A stretch of DNA of 64,000 bases from Sphingomonas trueperi (GTDB taxonomy: Bacteria; Pseudomonadota; Alphaproteobacteria; Sphingomonadales; Sphingomonadaceae). Below are positions 1-11,205 of this stretch, one piece after another; the first letter of the stretch is position 1; each line of letters begins with the position of its first letter. Position numbers and translations under genes: made by a program. The stretch covers positions 62,001-126,000 of the forward strand of contig NZ_JAATJB010000006.1 of the NCBI RefSeq assembly GCF_011927635.1. Direction: 5' to 3'. The notes beneath the pieces were generated by a model. It was given only the letters and a program-made list of their open reading frames with translations. It ran no database searches and had not been told where the DNA came from.

Positions 1-623
1 GCGTTGAAGAACTTGACCGTGCCGGTAGCCTTCTCGCCGGTCAGCTGGCGCTGCGGGCCGCCACGCGGCGCACCGCGATCGCCGCCGAAGCCGCCTGCAC
101 CCTGCTCGCGCGGGGCGCGTTCGACGACTTCCATCGGCTCGCCGTCGATCTTCAGCGTGGTCGCCGAGATGCGGCCACCGCGATCGACGAGCGTGAAACC
201 GAGCGGCTGGCCTTCCGCCAGCGCGGTCAGGCCCGCCTGCTCGACGGCCGAGATGTGCACGAACACGTCTTCGCCGCCGTCATCGCGGACGATGAAGCCG
301 AAGCCCTTTTGCGCGTTGAAGAACTTCACCACGCCGGTGCCTTCGCCGATCACCTGCGGGGGCATGCCGCCACCGCCGCCGCCGCGGAAACCACCACCGC
401 CGCCGCCGCCGCCGAAGCCGCCACCGCGGAAGCCGCCGCCGCCGCCGCCACCGAAGCCGCCACCGCCGCCGCCGAAGCCGCCGCGACCACCGCCACCAAA
501 GCCGCCGCGATCTTCGAAGCCGCCGCCGAAGCCGCCGCCGCCGAAGTTATCGTCGCCGAAACCATCGCGCTTGTCCCTGCCGCGCCCACCGCGCTCGCCG
601 CGACGTCCTCTATCGAAACTCAT
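1..623 (-). CDS. Cold-shock protein with Gly-rich N-terminal region, two cold-shock domains (3' end outside window)
   Basis: About 207 residues are visible; the gene runs off the left edge. The ATG at 623 is preceded by a GC-rich leader. Residues 1-85 are Arg/Asp/Gly-rich, then almost pure Gly-Gly-Phe repeats. They are followed by a cold-shock domain (about residues 93-158) with RNP1 KGFGFI (105-110) and RNP2 VFVHIS (119-124). A linker rich in Gly, Arg and Pro follows. A second domain begins at GTVKFFN, just where the window stops. The family binds single-stranded RNA or DNA and melts RNA structure in the cytoplasm. Two-domain cold-shock proteins are typical of alphaproteobacteria; the long disordered Gly-rich head is unusual. 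The family call is firm, the complete length is unknown. Confidence 0.9.
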   Translation of the reverse strand, partial: MSFDRGRRGERGGRGRDKRDGFGDDNFGGGGFGGGFEDRGGFGGGGRGGFGGGGGGFGGGGGGGFRGGGFGGGGGGGGFRGGGGGGMPPQVIGEGTGVVKFFNAQKGFGFIVRDDGGEDVFVHISAVEQAGLTALAEGQPLGFTLVDRGGRISATTLKIDGEPMEVVERAPREQGAGGFGGDRGAPRGGPQRQLTGEKATGTVKFFN

Positions 624-969
624 GCCCTGTTCGTCTTCCCGGTTCGCCCTCAAACTACCAATCAAAACCGAGCGCCGGACGAAAAACGCAGGTCTTACGG
701 CACTAACGTAGTGCCACACGGCAGGTCATACCCCAAAAAAATCGGGTGCGCGAACGAAAATCGCGCGCATGGCTGCTTTGCGGCAGGAAAGTGTCCGCCG
801 TGCCACGCTAGGGGCGCTTCCAGGGTGCGAGGCGTGCTGTTTTCGAGACCAGTTGGATCCAGCCAGCCGGCCGGAGGCGGGCGCTTTATCCATTCGAATC
901 GCAAATTGCAAAGCCGTGCAGGCACGGCAAAGCATTGAGGTGCGGCGCCAACCCCGCTACGCGGACGCG
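624..969. promoter_or_regulatory. Divergent intergenic region with a small hairpin in the cold-shock leader
   Basis: 346 bp between the divergent cold-shock gene and RNase D with no convincing gene. A perfect 6-bp stem with a 5-nt loop (699-715) would lie in the 5' leader of the cold-shock mRNA, about 80 nt before its ATG. Leaders of cold-shock mRNAs are often structured thermosensors, but this function here is inference. No clear -35/-10 pair was recognised. Confidence 0.35.
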
Positions 970-1590
970 ATGACCGTCCATTTCCACGAAGAAGATCTGC
1001 CGGAAGGCGTATTCGCACCCGGCGCCGCGATCGCCGTCGACACCGAGACGATGGGCCTGATCACCCCGCGCGACCGACTGTGCCTGGTCCAGCTGTCGGA
1101 CGGCTCGGGCGACGAGCATCTGGTGCGCTTCGGCCCGCAGTCCAACTATGCCGCGCCGAACCTGCGCGCGGTGCTGGCCGATCCGGAGCGGCTCAAGCTC
1201 TATCACTTCGCCCGATTCGATCTGGCGGCGATCCGCTTCTATCTCGGCGTCACCGCCGGGCCGGTATACTGCACCAAGATCGCCTCGCGGCTGGTGCGCA
1301 CCTATACCGATCGCCACGGCCTCAAGGATCTGGCGCGCGAGCTGGTCGGTGCCGATATCTCGAAGCAGCAGCAATCGTCCGATTGGGGCGGCCCGGACCT
1401 GTCCGACGCACAGCGCGACTATGCGGCGTCCGACGTGCGCTTCCTCCACGCGATGAAGGTCGAGCTCGACAAGCGACTCGAGCGCGAAGGCCGCGCGGAA
1501 ATGGCACAGGCCTGTTTCGACTTCCTCCCCTGGCGCGCCGAGCTCGACATCGCCGGCTGGCCCGAGGTGGACATCTTCGCCCATGCGTGA
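970..1590 (+). CDS. rnd: Ribonuclease D-type 3'-5' exonuclease
   Basis: 206 aa from the ATG at 970. It is a DEDD-y 3'-5' exonuclease: Exo I is the VDTET motif (Asp24, Glu26), Exo II has Asp84 in HFARFD, and Exo III is YAASD (Tyr151, Asp155). The HRDC domains of the longer E. coli RNase D are absent, as in the short alphaproteobacterial form. The family trims 3' ends of tRNA precursors and other small RNAs in the cytoplasm. It lies 53 bp before lptC, an arrangement seen in alphaproteobacteria. An upstream in-frame extension exists, but the ATG at 970 starts right at the domain. Confidence 0.9.
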   Translation: MTVHFHEEDLPEGVFAPGAAIAVDTETMGLITPRDRLCLVQLSDGSGDEHLVRFGPQSNYAAPNLRAVLADPERLKLYHFARFDLAAIRFYLGVTAGPVYCTKIASRLVRTYTDRHGLKDLARELVGADISKQQQSSDWGGPDLSDAQRDYAASDVRFLHAMKVELDKRLEREGRAEMAQACFDFLPWRAELDIAGWPEVDIFAHA

Positions 1591-1643
1591 TTGCAGGGAT
1601 CGAGTGGTTGTCTCGGCCGTTTCGGCTCCCCACAAGGGAGCCT

Positions 1644-2288
1644 ATGTCTGAGATCGCCGCCCGATTGACCACGCAGAAGCGCGCCTGGGCCCATCCCGGG
1701 AGCAGTCACGATCGTTCCGTTCGGATCGCGCTGGTGCTGCTGCCGATCCTCATCGGCGCACTCGCGGCGTTCCTCGTCAGCGCGCCCTTGTTCATGGGCG
1801 GCGACGTTAGCTTCGTGCTCGACAAGAAGAAGGTGGCGATGTCGCCCGAGCGGCTGCTGACGTCCGCCGCCGACTACCGCGGCGAGGATTCGAAGGGCCG
1901 CCAGTTCGAGCTGCATGCAGGCTCGGCGGTGCAGCGCAACTCGGCCGAGCCGGTGGTGCAGCTGAACCAGCTGAGCGCCCGGCTGAACCTCAGCGACGGT
2001 CCGGCGACGCTGGTCGCCAACAAGGGCCGCTACATGCTCAACACCGATCAGATGCTGATCGACGGGCCGATTCGCTTCCAGACGAGCGACGGCTATATCC
2101 TCAACACCAACGACGCGACGATCGACCTGAAGACGCGCCAGCTGGAAAGCGGCGGGGCGGTGACCGGCAACACGCCCACCGGCACCTTCCGCGCCGATCA
2201 TCTGCGCGCCGATCTCGACAAGAGGTTGATCACCCTCGAAGGCAATGCGCACTTGCGGATGACGCCGAAGCCGGCAAGGAGGCCCTGA
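1644..2288 (+). CDS. lptC: LPS export ABC transporter periplasmic protein LptC
   Basis: 214 aa. One N-terminal membrane anchor (about residues 27-49) is followed by a periplasmic region with the repeated beta-strand pattern of the LptC/OstA jelly-roll fold. LptC passes lipopolysaccharide from the LptBFG transporter in the inner membrane to the periplasmic bridge protein LptA. The stop codon overlaps the lptA start (ATGA), so translation is probably coupled. The ATG at 1644 was chosen because upstream in-frame sequence belongs to the end of the preceding gene region. Confidence 0.88.
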   Translation: MSEIAARLTTQKRAWAHPGSSHDRSVRIALVLLPILIGALAAFLVSAPLFMGGDVSFVLDKKKVAMSPERLLTSAADYRGEDSKGRQFELHAGSAVQRNSAEPVVQLNQLSARLNLSDGPATLVANKGRYMLNTDQMLIDGPIRFQTSDGYILNTNDATIDLKTRQLESGGAVTGNTPTGTFRADHLRADLDKRLITLEGNAHLRMTPKPARRP

Positions 2289-2830
2289 TGACTCGCGCTT
2301 TCGCTCCGCTCGCCCTCGGGCTGCCGCTGCTGCTCGCCACCGTACCCGCCGCTGCGCAGGCCCGGCACGATTCGAATGCGCCGATCGACTTCGATGCGAA
2401 GAACATCCAGCTCGACGACAAGGCCAGCCGGGCGATCCTGAGCGGCAACGTCGTCATCAAGCAGTCGGACATGACGCTGCGGGCGGCGCGGGTGACCGTG
2501 GCCTATAGCGGCAGCGCGCTCAATGGCTCGCCCCAGGCCTCGCGGCTCGATGCGTCGGGCGGGGTGACGGTGCAGCGGCCGAACCAGACCGCGCGTTCCA
2601 GCTATGCGGTGTATGACGTCGATCGGCGGATCATCACGATGATCGGCAACGTCACGCTGCAGCAGGCGGGGTCCAACGTCGCCAATGCGGCGGGCCCGCG
2701 GCTGACGATCAACCTCGACACCAGCCGCGCTACCTTCGGCGGATCGACGGCGGGCCCGAGCACCCAGAATTCTGGCGGCCGCGTGACCGGCCGCTTCTCC
2801 GTGCCCAATCGCGACGCGCCGAAGCAGTAA
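2288..2830 (+). CDS. lptA: LPS transport periplasmic protein LptA
   Basis: 180 aa with a cleavable signal peptide (residues 1 to about 24, ending AAAQA) and an OstA-like beta-jelly-roll domain (about 30-155). LptA forms the periplasmic bridge that carries lipopolysaccharide from LptC to the outer-membrane LptDE. It overlaps lptC by 4 bp. The tail after residue 155 is Gly/Ser/Pro-rich and probably flexible. lptB follows after 124 bp. Confidence 0.9.
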   Translation: MTRAFAPLALGLPLLLATVPAAAQARHDSNAPIDFDAKNIQLDDKASRAILSGNVVIKQSDMTLRAARVTVAYSGSALNGSPQASRLDASGGVTVQRPNQTARSSYAVYDVDRRIITMIGNVTLQQAGSNVANAAGPRLTINLDTSRATFGGSTAGPSTQNSGGRVTGRFSVPNRDAPKQ

Positions 2831-2896
2831 GCCGGGCAATGCCACGGTACGCCGTGCACTGTCTTCCCTTCGCGCGCGTTATCATGCAGGAACCTT

Positions 2897-2918
2897 GCCA
2901 AGCGGCCGCGCGCTTGGC
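2897..2918. promoter_or_regulatory. Hairpin between lptA and lptB
   Basis: A perfect 8-bp inverted repeat with a 6-nt loop, 37 bp upstream of the lptB ATG. There is no T-run, so it is not a clear terminator. It could be a partial attenuator or an mRNA-stability element within the lpt transcript. Confidence 0.3.
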
Positions 2919-2954
2919 GGCGACCCTCACAGCGTTTACCTTGCAGGAGCCGTC

Positions 2955-3737
2955 ATGACCGACGTCGCCATCGCCGCCCCCGAAAGCTCCGCCCCCGATC
3001 CCGTGCCGCTGCCCGATCGCGGCCTCGCGGTCGTCTCGATCGCCAAGTCGTATGACAAGCGCGCGGTGCTGACCGACGTTTCGGTGTCGGTGGGGCGCGG
3101 GGAAGTGGTGGGTCTGCTCGGGCCGAACGGCGCGGGCAAGACGACCTGCTTCTATTCGGTGATGGGGCTGGTGAAGCCGGACAGCGGCCGCATCATGCTC
3201 GACGGCGAGGACATCACCCGCCTGCCGATGTACCGCCGCGCGATCCTCGGCCTCGGTTATCTGCCGCAGGAAACCTCGATCTTCCGCGGCCTGAGCGTCG
3301 AGAAGAACATCGCCGCGGTGCTCGAACTCGCGGAGCCCGACCGCACGGTGCGCGAGGCAAGGCTCGAGGAACTGCTCGACGAGTTCGGCCTCACCCGCTT
3401 GCGCACCTCGCCGGCGATGGCGCTGTCGGGCGGCGAGCGGCGCCGCGCCGAAATCGCCCGTGCATTGGCGGCCAACCCGACGATCATCCTGCTCGACGAG
3501 CCGTTCGCCGGCATCGACCCGATCTCGATCAGCGACATTCGCGACTTGGTGAAGCAGCTCAAGCAGCGCGGCATCGGCGTGCTGATCACCGACCACAACG
3601 TTCGTGAGACGCTCGAAATCGTCGATCGCGGCTATATCATCTATGACGGCCGCGTGCTGTTCGCCGGTTCGCCCGACGATCTGGTGCGCGACGAGAATGT
3701 CCGCCGCCTCTATCTCGGCGAGAGCTTCTCGCTCTGA
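2955..3737 (+). CDS. lptB: LPS export ABC transporter ATP-binding protein LptB
   Basis: 260 aa cytoplasmic ATPase of the LptB2FG transporter that extracts lipopolysaccharide from the inner membrane. Walker A is GPNGAGKT (56-63), the ABC signature LSGGE is at 157-161, Walker B ILLDEP is at 178-183, and the H-loop sits in ITDHNVRE. The N-terminus is about 20 residues longer than in E. coli. The ATG at 2955 follows an AGGAG ribosome-binding site. rpoN begins 4 bp after the stop, so the two are probably co-transcribed. Confidence 0.95.
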   Translation: MTDVAIAAPESSAPDPVPLPDRGLAVVSIAKSYDKRAVLTDVSVSVGRGEVVGLLGPNGAGKTTCFYSVMGLVKPDSGRIMLDGEDITRLPMYRRAILGLGYLPQETSIFRGLSVEKNIAAVLELAEPDRTVREARLEELLDEFGLTRLRTSPAMALSGGERRRAEIARALAANPTIILLDEPFAGIDPISISDIRDLVKQLKQRGIGVLITDHNVRETLEIVDRGYIIYDGRVLFAGSPDDLVRDENVRRLYLGESFSL

Positions 3738-3741
3738 TGCG

Positions 3742-5250
3742 ATGAGTCTCGCGCCACGCCTCGATCTGCGCCAGTCGCAATCGCTGGTGATGACGCCGCA
3801 GCTCCAGCAGGCGATCAAGCTGCTGGCGCTGTCGAATCTCGAGATCGAGACCTTCATCGCCGAGGAGGTCGAGCGCAACCCGCTGCTCGACGCGCAGGGC
3901 GGGGACGACGGTGGCCCGCCCGAGCCTATGGACAGCAGCGAAGATTTCGAGCCGCGCGACGGCCCTGCCGATACGAGCGAACTTATCCTCGGCGGCGGCG
4001 AAGCGAGCGGGGAAGCTGCGCTCGACGTCGATCTTGCGACCGAAGCCTTCCACCATGATTCGGCCAGCGACATGATCGGCGGGCTGGATGGCGGCCTGGG
4101 CATGAACGGCGTGAGCGGCGGCGGATCGGAGGACGGGCCTGATCTGGACAGCCTTGGCACCAGCGACCTCAGCCTCGCTGATCATCTGCTGGCGCAGACG
4201 GGCTCGAGCGTCTCGGGTCCCGACCTGTTCATCGCCCAGCATCTGATCGACCAGATCGACGAGTGCGGCTATCTCACCGTGCCGCTGCGCGAGATCGCCG
4301 AACGGCTGGGCGTGCCGCTCGCCCGCGTCGAGGAGGTGCTGGGCGTGATCCAGACCTTCGATCCCACCGGCGTGGGCGCGCGCGACCTCGCCGAATGTCT
4401 CGCGCTCCAGGCCAAGGAGGCCGATCGCTACGATCCGTGCATGGCGCGCCTGATCGACAATCTCGAACTGGTCGCGCGCGGCGACCTCGCGCGGCTGCGG
4501 CGGATCTGCAATGTCGACGACGAGGATCTCGCCGACATGATCCGCGAACTGCGCAATTACGATCCCAAGCCCGGCTGCCGCTATGGCGGCGATCCCGTGC
4601 CGGCGGTGACGCCCGATATCTTCGTCGCGCGGCGCGGCACTGGCTGGGCGGTGGAGATCAACGCGGCGACGCTGCCCCGGCTGCTGGTCAACCGCGCCTA
4701 TTATGCCGAGGTTTCGGGCGGCAAGCAGGACAAGGCGAGCAAGGCCTGGCTGACGGACATGCTCGCCAGCGCCAACTGGCTGGTCAAGGCGCTCGACCAG
4801 CGCCAGCGTACGATCATCAAGGTGGCGAGCGAGATTGTGAAGCAGCAGGAGGGCTTCTTCCTCAAGGGTGTCGCGCACCTCCGCCCGCTGACGCTGCGCC
4901 AGGTGGCCGACGCGATCGAGATGCATGAATCGACCGTCAGCCGGGTGACCAGCAACAAATATCTCAGCTGCGCGCGTGGTCTCTTCGAACTGAAATATTT
5001 CTTCACTAGCGCGATCCAGTCGGCGGATGGCGGCGAGGCGGTGTCGGCCGAGGCGGTGAAGAGCGCGATCAAGGCGCTGATCGCCGCCGAGGACCCGAAG
5101 AAAATTCTTTCGGACGACACGCTCGTGGAAATGCTCAATGCGAAGGGCTTCGATATCGCCCGCCGCACGGTCGCGAAATATCGCGAGGCGATGGGCATTG
5201 GCAGCTCGGTGCAACGCCGACGCCAGAAGGCACTCGAAGGAGCGGGTTGA
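3742..5250 (+). CDS. rpoN: RNA polymerase sigma-54 factor
   Basis: 502 aa. Region I is the Gln/Leu-rich N-terminus that contacts activator ATPases. An acidic region II follows (about 50-150), then the core-binding domain, and the RpoN box ARRTVAKYRE at 473-482 that recognises the -24 element. Sigma-54 directs transcription from -24/-12 promoters, typically for nitrogen, motility or envelope genes. The ATG at 3742 directly follows lptB, the usual alphaproteobacterial order. The stop overlaps the next start. Confidence 0.95.
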   Translation: MSLAPRLDLRQSQSLVMTPQLQQAIKLLALSNLEIETFIAEEVERNPLLDAQGGDDGGPPEPMDSSEDFEPRDGPADTSELILGGGEASGEAALDVDLATEAFHHDSASDMIGGLDGGLGMNGVSGGGSEDGPDLDSLGTSDLSLADHLLAQTGSSVSGPDLFIAQHLIDQIDECGYLTVPLREIAERLGVPLARVEEVLGVIQTFDPTGVGARDLAECLALQAKEADRYDPCMARLIDNLELVARGDLARLRRICNVDDEDLADMIRELRNYDPKPGCRYGGDPVPAVTPDIFVARRGTGWAVEINAATLPRLLVNRAYYAEVSGGKQDKASKAWLTDMLASANWLVKALDQRQRTIIKVASEIVKQQEGFFLKGVAHLRPLTLRQVADAIEMHESTVSRVTSNKYLSCARGLFELKYFFTSAIQSADGGEAVSAEAVKSAIKALIAAEDPKKILSDDTLVEMLNAKGFDIARRTVAKYREAMGIGSSVQRRRQKALEGAG

Positions 5251-6092
5251 TGATGCGGGTTTGGGGTGTGGTGGCGGCGCTTGCCGCGATGCTGGCGTGC
5301 GTGCCGGCGCTGGCGCAGGGTGCGCCCGAACTGACGGTGATGAGCCTCAACATCCGCATGCCCAGCGACGGCGACGGCGCCAACCTGTGGGAGAAGCGCC
5401 GCGACCTCACCGTCGCGACGATCCGCGCGGCGGCCCCGGACCTGATCGGCACGCAGGAGCTGTTCCAGCGCCAGGGCGACGATGTCGTGAAGGCACTGCC
5501 GCAGTACAGCTGGTTCGGCACCGACCGGTTCGGTGGCCACAAGGACGAGCATATGGGGATCTTCTACCGGCGCGACCGGCTGAAGATCGTAGAGCAGGGC
5601 CAGTTCTGGCTTTCCGACACGCCGGAGGTGCCGGGCAGCATTACCTGGGGCCATCCGCTGCCGCGCATGGTGAACTGGGCGACGTTCGAAACCCGCGACG
5701 GCCACCGCTTCCGCTTCTACGACACGCATTTCCCCTATCGCGACGAGGACGAGGCTGCCCGGACCCGCGGTGCGCAGCTGCTGTCCGATCGGATCGCGGC
5801 GGGTCCGAAGGATCTGCCGGTGATCGTCACCGGCGACTTCAACACCACCGCCGACAGGCCCGCGCATGGCGTGCTGACCAAGGCGCTCGCCGACGCCTGG
5901 CTGGGCGGGGCGCCGCGTCAGGGGCCCGATTTCACCTTCCATGGCTTCACCGGCAAGGGCGATCGCCGAATCGACTGGATCCTGACGCGCGGCTTCGCGG
6001 TCGAGCGGATCGCGACGGTCGATACGCATCGCGGCGAGGTGTACCCGAGCGACCATTATCCGGTCGTCGCCCGGGTTCGCTTCGCGCGCTGA
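5250..6092 (+). CDS. Secreted endonuclease/exonuclease/phosphatase family protein
   Basis: 280 aa with a signal peptide (about residues 1-23, ending LALAQ) and the DNase I-like fold. Visible metal/phosphate-site motifs are LNIR near the start, GTQE, GDFNTT and the C-terminal SDHYPV. Members hydrolyse phosphodiesters or phosphomonoesters of nucleic acids, inositides or sphingomyelin; the substrate cannot be read from the sequence. The start overlaps the rpoN stop, so it is probably co-transcribed. ATGs at 5250 and 5253 are equally possible. Confidence 0.85.
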   Translation: MMRVWGVVAALAAMLACVPALAQGAPELTVMSLNIRMPSDGDGANLWEKRRDLTVATIRAAAPDLIGTQELFQRQGDDVVKALPQYSWFGTDRFGGHKDEHMGIFYRRDRLKIVEQGQFWLSDTPEVPGSITWGHPLPRMVNWATFETRDGHRFRFYDTHFPYRDEDEAARTRGAQLLSDRIAAGPKDLPVIVTGDFNTTADRPAHGVLTKALADAWLGGAPRQGPDFTFHGFTGKGDRRIDWILTRGFAVERIATVDTHRGEVYPSDHYPVVARVRFAR

Positions 6093-6098
6093 GCGGGC

Positions 6099-6566
6099 TC
6101 AGCCGCCGGGGCGCAGGCCGCCTTCCACCAGCATCATCGTGATGCTGCCCATGTCGGTATATTGCAGCACCCCGGCGAGCGTGCCGACCACGTTCGGGTC
6201 CTGCGCCAGGTCCATCAGCGCGACGCGCCCGAGCGCGGTGAAGCTGTTCTGCAGCGCGCCGGGATCGCGCTTCATCCGGTCCATCGCCTCCGCGCGGCAG
6301 TCGCGGGTGACGAGGCGGGTGATCAGCTGACCGGCCTGCTGGCTGGCCTGGACGCGGCGACCTTCGTCGACCTTGACCATGTCGCGCACCGCGGCGCTCT
6401 GCGCGACGGCGGCAAACACCCAGCGGATCAGCACGTCGCGATCGGCGCGGCTGGTGCGCGCGCGGAGGCACTCGCCGAACGGGTCGCGCGCCTGCGCCTG
6501 CGCGGAGGCGGGGGCGAGGAACGAAGCGAAGGCCGCAGCGGCGGCGAGGAGCGGGCGAATCGTCAT
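6099..6566 (-). CDS. Hypothetical exported protein
   Basis: 155 aa with a signal peptide (about residues 1-24, ending ASAQA). The mature part is helical, with two cysteines (in GECL and RDCR) that could form a disulfide. No family recognised. It is convergent with the preceding phosphatase-fold gene, 6 bp away. A periplasmic role is inferred from the signal peptide only. Confidence 0.7.
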   Translation of the reverse strand: MTIRPLLAAAAAFASFLAPASAQAQARDPFGECLRARTSRADRDVLIRWVFAAVAQSAAVRDMVKVDEGRRVQASQQAGQLITRLVTRDCRAEAMDRMKRDPGALQNSFTALGRVALMDLAQDPNVVGTLAGVLQYTDMGSITMMLVEGGLRPGG

Positions 6567-6635
6567 GGGGCTCCAGTAGGAAAGCGCCGCGGCAAGATCA
6601 CGGCAGAAGTGGAAGGCTATCGCGACCCACCCGCC

Positions 6636-6729
6636 GTCATCCCGGCGAAAGCCGGGATCCATTGGGGCCTCCGGATCGGCTCCTGCTGTGAGCGAGAGGC
6701 GACTGGATCCCGGCTTTCGCCGGGATGAC
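6636..6729. repeat. Paired palindromic repeat (REP/BIME-like), copy 1
   Basis: Two 25-bp arms (6636-6660 and 6705-6729) are perfect reverse complements, separated by 44 bp. Each arm also contains its own short palindrome (CCCGGC-GAAA-GCCGGG). A second copy with the same architecture lies at 37656-37749. This matches the repetitive extragenic palindromes common in sphingomonads. It may act as a bidirectional terminator or an mRNA 3' stabiliser. Confidence 0.85.
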
Positions 6730-6767
6730 GGAGGAGAGGCAGCAGGCGGCTTCCCGCCGCCCCCAGG

Positions 6768-7373
6768 TTACAGCGCGATCAGCACTTCGTTGCGGCGCAG
6801 CGGCCCCGGGATGAACGGCGAGTTGTAGAAGGCATATTCCACCGCGCCGCCATTGATCCCCTTGGCCGCGAGCCAGCTGCGCAGCTCCGCCTCGCGCTTC
6901 TCCAGCGCCGTATCGTCGGGCGCGCCCGCGAAGCGCAGCACGGCCACGCGTCGCGCCGGGCGGGTGGCCAGGTCGACATTGTCCGAGGGCTTGGGCAGCG
7001 TCGCCAGCGTGAACTTGGACGGCATGACGAACTGCGTCCGCCAGCTGGCATCCTGCTTGGCGCTGAGCACCGGCGCGGTCATCGAAATCTTCTCGCCGCC
7101 GCTGCCGCCATTGTCGCCGCGGCGCTTGGCGAAGATATAGTCGGCGAGGCGCGAGAAGCCCGCAGTCAGCGCCGCCTCACGGGTGCCGATCGCGCGGGTT
7201 TCCGCCACCACCAGCTCGGGATAATCGCGGATCTCGAAGGCGCCGTCCTTTTCCACCAGCGTGAAGGGCGGCTGCTCGCTCGCCTTCTCGAACGCGTAAT
7301 AGGCGGCCGCCCCCGCGACCACCGCACCGCCCAGCAGGCCGCCCACCCAGGCCCAGGTCTTGCCCTTCGCCAT
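6768..7373 (-). CDS. SOUL-family heme-binding protein
   Basis: 201 aa. An N-terminal hydrophobic helix (about residues 8-28) anchors or exports the protein, followed by a SOUL/HEBP domain (about 36-200) with the family motif KISMTAPV. SOUL proteins bind heme or tetrapyrroles; their bacterial role is poorly defined. The ATG at 7373 lies 13 bp from the stop of the upstream exonuclease gene, suggesting co-transcription. Confidence 0.85.
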   Translation of the reverse strand: MAKGKTWAWVGGLLGGAVVAGAAAYYAFEKASEQPPFTLVEKDGAFEIRDYPELVVAETRAIGTREAALTAGFSRLADYIFAKRRGDNGGSGGEKISMTAPVLSAKQDASWRTQFVMPSKFTLATLPKPSDNVDLATRPARRVAVLRFAGAPDDTALEKREAELRSWLAAKGINGGAVEYAFYNSPFIPGPLRRNEVLIAL

Positions 7374-7386
7374 CACGAAATCTCCC

Positions 7387-8382
7387 TCAATCGTCTTCGT
7401 CCTCGAACCCGGCGAGATCGAGCGCACGGGCGCGTATCTGCCGGAGCCGGCACCAATGTACCAGCGCATCTTCGCGGCCATGGGTCACCCACACTTCGCG
7501 CGGCGCCAGTTCCTCGATGGTGCGGGTCAGCTCGTCCCAATCGGCATGGTCGGAAAGGATCAGCGGCAGCTCGACATTGCGCTGCCGCGCGCGCTGGCGG
7601 ACGCGCATCCAGCCGCTCGCCATCGCGGTGATCGGATCGGGAAGCCGCCGCGACCAGCGATCGTTGAGCGCGCCCGGCGGGCAGAGGATGATCCGCCCCT
7701 CCAGTTCCTTCTTCGCGACCCCGGTGGCCGGGCGCAGCTCGCCCAGCGCCACGCCATGCTCGACATAGAGATCGCACAGCGCCTGGAGCGCCCCGTGGAG
7801 ATAGATCGGATCGTCGAACCCCATTGCGCGCAATTCGGCGATCACCCGCTGCGCCTTGCCGAGCGCGTAGGCGCCGACGAGCACGCAGCGCTCGGGCTCG
7901 GTGCGCAGCGCCGTCAGCAGCTTGTCGATCTCGTCCGTCGTCTCGGGGTGGCGGAATACCGGCAGCCCGAAGGTCGCCTCGGTGATGAACACGTCGCACT
8001 TCACCGGTTGGAAGGGCGTGCACGTCGGATCCGGTCGACGCTTGTAGTCACCCGATACGACGATCCGTTCACCGGCGTGATCGAGCACCACCTGCGCCGA
8101 TCCCAGCACATGGCCAGCGGGGACGAAGCCCACCTCGATCGGACCGAGCTTGATGCTCTCGCCGTAGTTCACCGGCCGCCCGTTCTGCGGCCCATAGCGC
8201 GCCGCCATGATCGCCAGCGTGCCCGGCGTCGCCCACACCTCGCCATGCCCGCCGCGGGCGTGATCGGCATGTCCGTGGGTGATGATCGCGCGCTCCACGG
8301 GCTTGGACGGATCGATCCACGCATCCGCCGCCGGAAGATAGATCCCGCAAGGATCGGGGGTAAGCCAGCTGCCGAGCGCCAT
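7387..8382 (-). CDS. Metallo-beta-lactamase-fold exonuclease, ligase-associated type
   Basis: 331 aa. The metal-binding motif THGHADHA appears near residue 40, with GHVLGSAQ and SGDYKRRPD downstream, the pattern of beta-CASP/CPSF-like nucleases. The overall length and motifs match the ligase-associated DNA exonuclease family, normally encoded beside an ATP-dependent DNA ligase, an Lhr-like helicase and a phosphoesterase, which act together in DNA repair. None of those partners is in this window. The ATG at 8382 was chosen; upstream in-frame sequence is divergent. Confidence 0.82.
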   Translation of the reverse strand: MALGSWLTPDPCGIYLPAADAWIDPSKPVERAIITHGHADHARGGHGEVWATPGTLAIMAARYGPQNGRPVNYGESIKLGPIEVGFVPAGHVLGSAQVVLDHAGERIVVSGDYKRRPDPTCTPFQPVKCDVFITEATFGLPVFRHPETTDEIDKLLTALRTEPERCVLVGAYALGKAQRVIAELRAMGFDDPIYLHGALQALCDLYVEHGVALGELRPATGVAKKELEGRIILCPPGALNDRWSRRLPDPITAMASGWMRVRQRARQRNVELPLILSDHADWDELTRTIEELAPREVWVTHGREDALVHWCRLRQIRARALDLAGFEDEDD

Positions 8383-8461
8383 GTGTCGCGATATGGGGGC
8401 ACGTGGGCGGATCGAAAGGGGCACGGGCTTCGTTGACCCGGGCAAAATGGAGAGAGATGCC

Positions 8462-8635
8462 ATGGACTTGTCCAGCATGCAGGGCCTGATGGTGATCGTC
8501 GGCCCGATCGTCCTTGCGGCCGCGCTCATCTGGGCGATCGTCCGCAACCGCACGTCGAAGCGCCAGCGCGACGAAACCGAAGACGCGACCCGCCGCAATT
8601 ACGACGATCACGACGCGGCGGATCGCAAGCGCTAA
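8462..8635 (+). CDS. Small single-pass membrane protein
   Basis: 57 aa with one hydrophobic segment (about residues 8-26) followed by a strongly charged tail rich in Arg, Asp and Glu, ending DAADRKR. A GGAGAG ribosome-binding site lies 7-8 nt before the ATG at 8462. An earlier ATG at 8447 would overlap that site. It lies 48 bp before gyrB. No family recognised. Confidence 0.6.
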   Translation: MDLSSMQGLMVIVGPIVLAAALIWAIVRNRTSKRQRDETEDATRRNYDDHDAADRKR

Positions 8636-11176
<2,541 letters not shown>

Positions 11177-11205
11177 TCGCTCGTCCGGCCGCGGGAGCTT
11201 CCGCA

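Noticed and set aside
4..938. Pro-rich and Ala-rich open frames on the plus strand opposite the cold-shock gene
   Set aside because: They are the antisense of the Gly codon repeats; the minus strand has clear RNP1 and RNP2 motifs.
3637..5214. Long minus-strand frame opposite rpoN
   Set aside because: Antisense shadow; the sigma-54 protein with its RpoN box is unmistakable on the plus strand.
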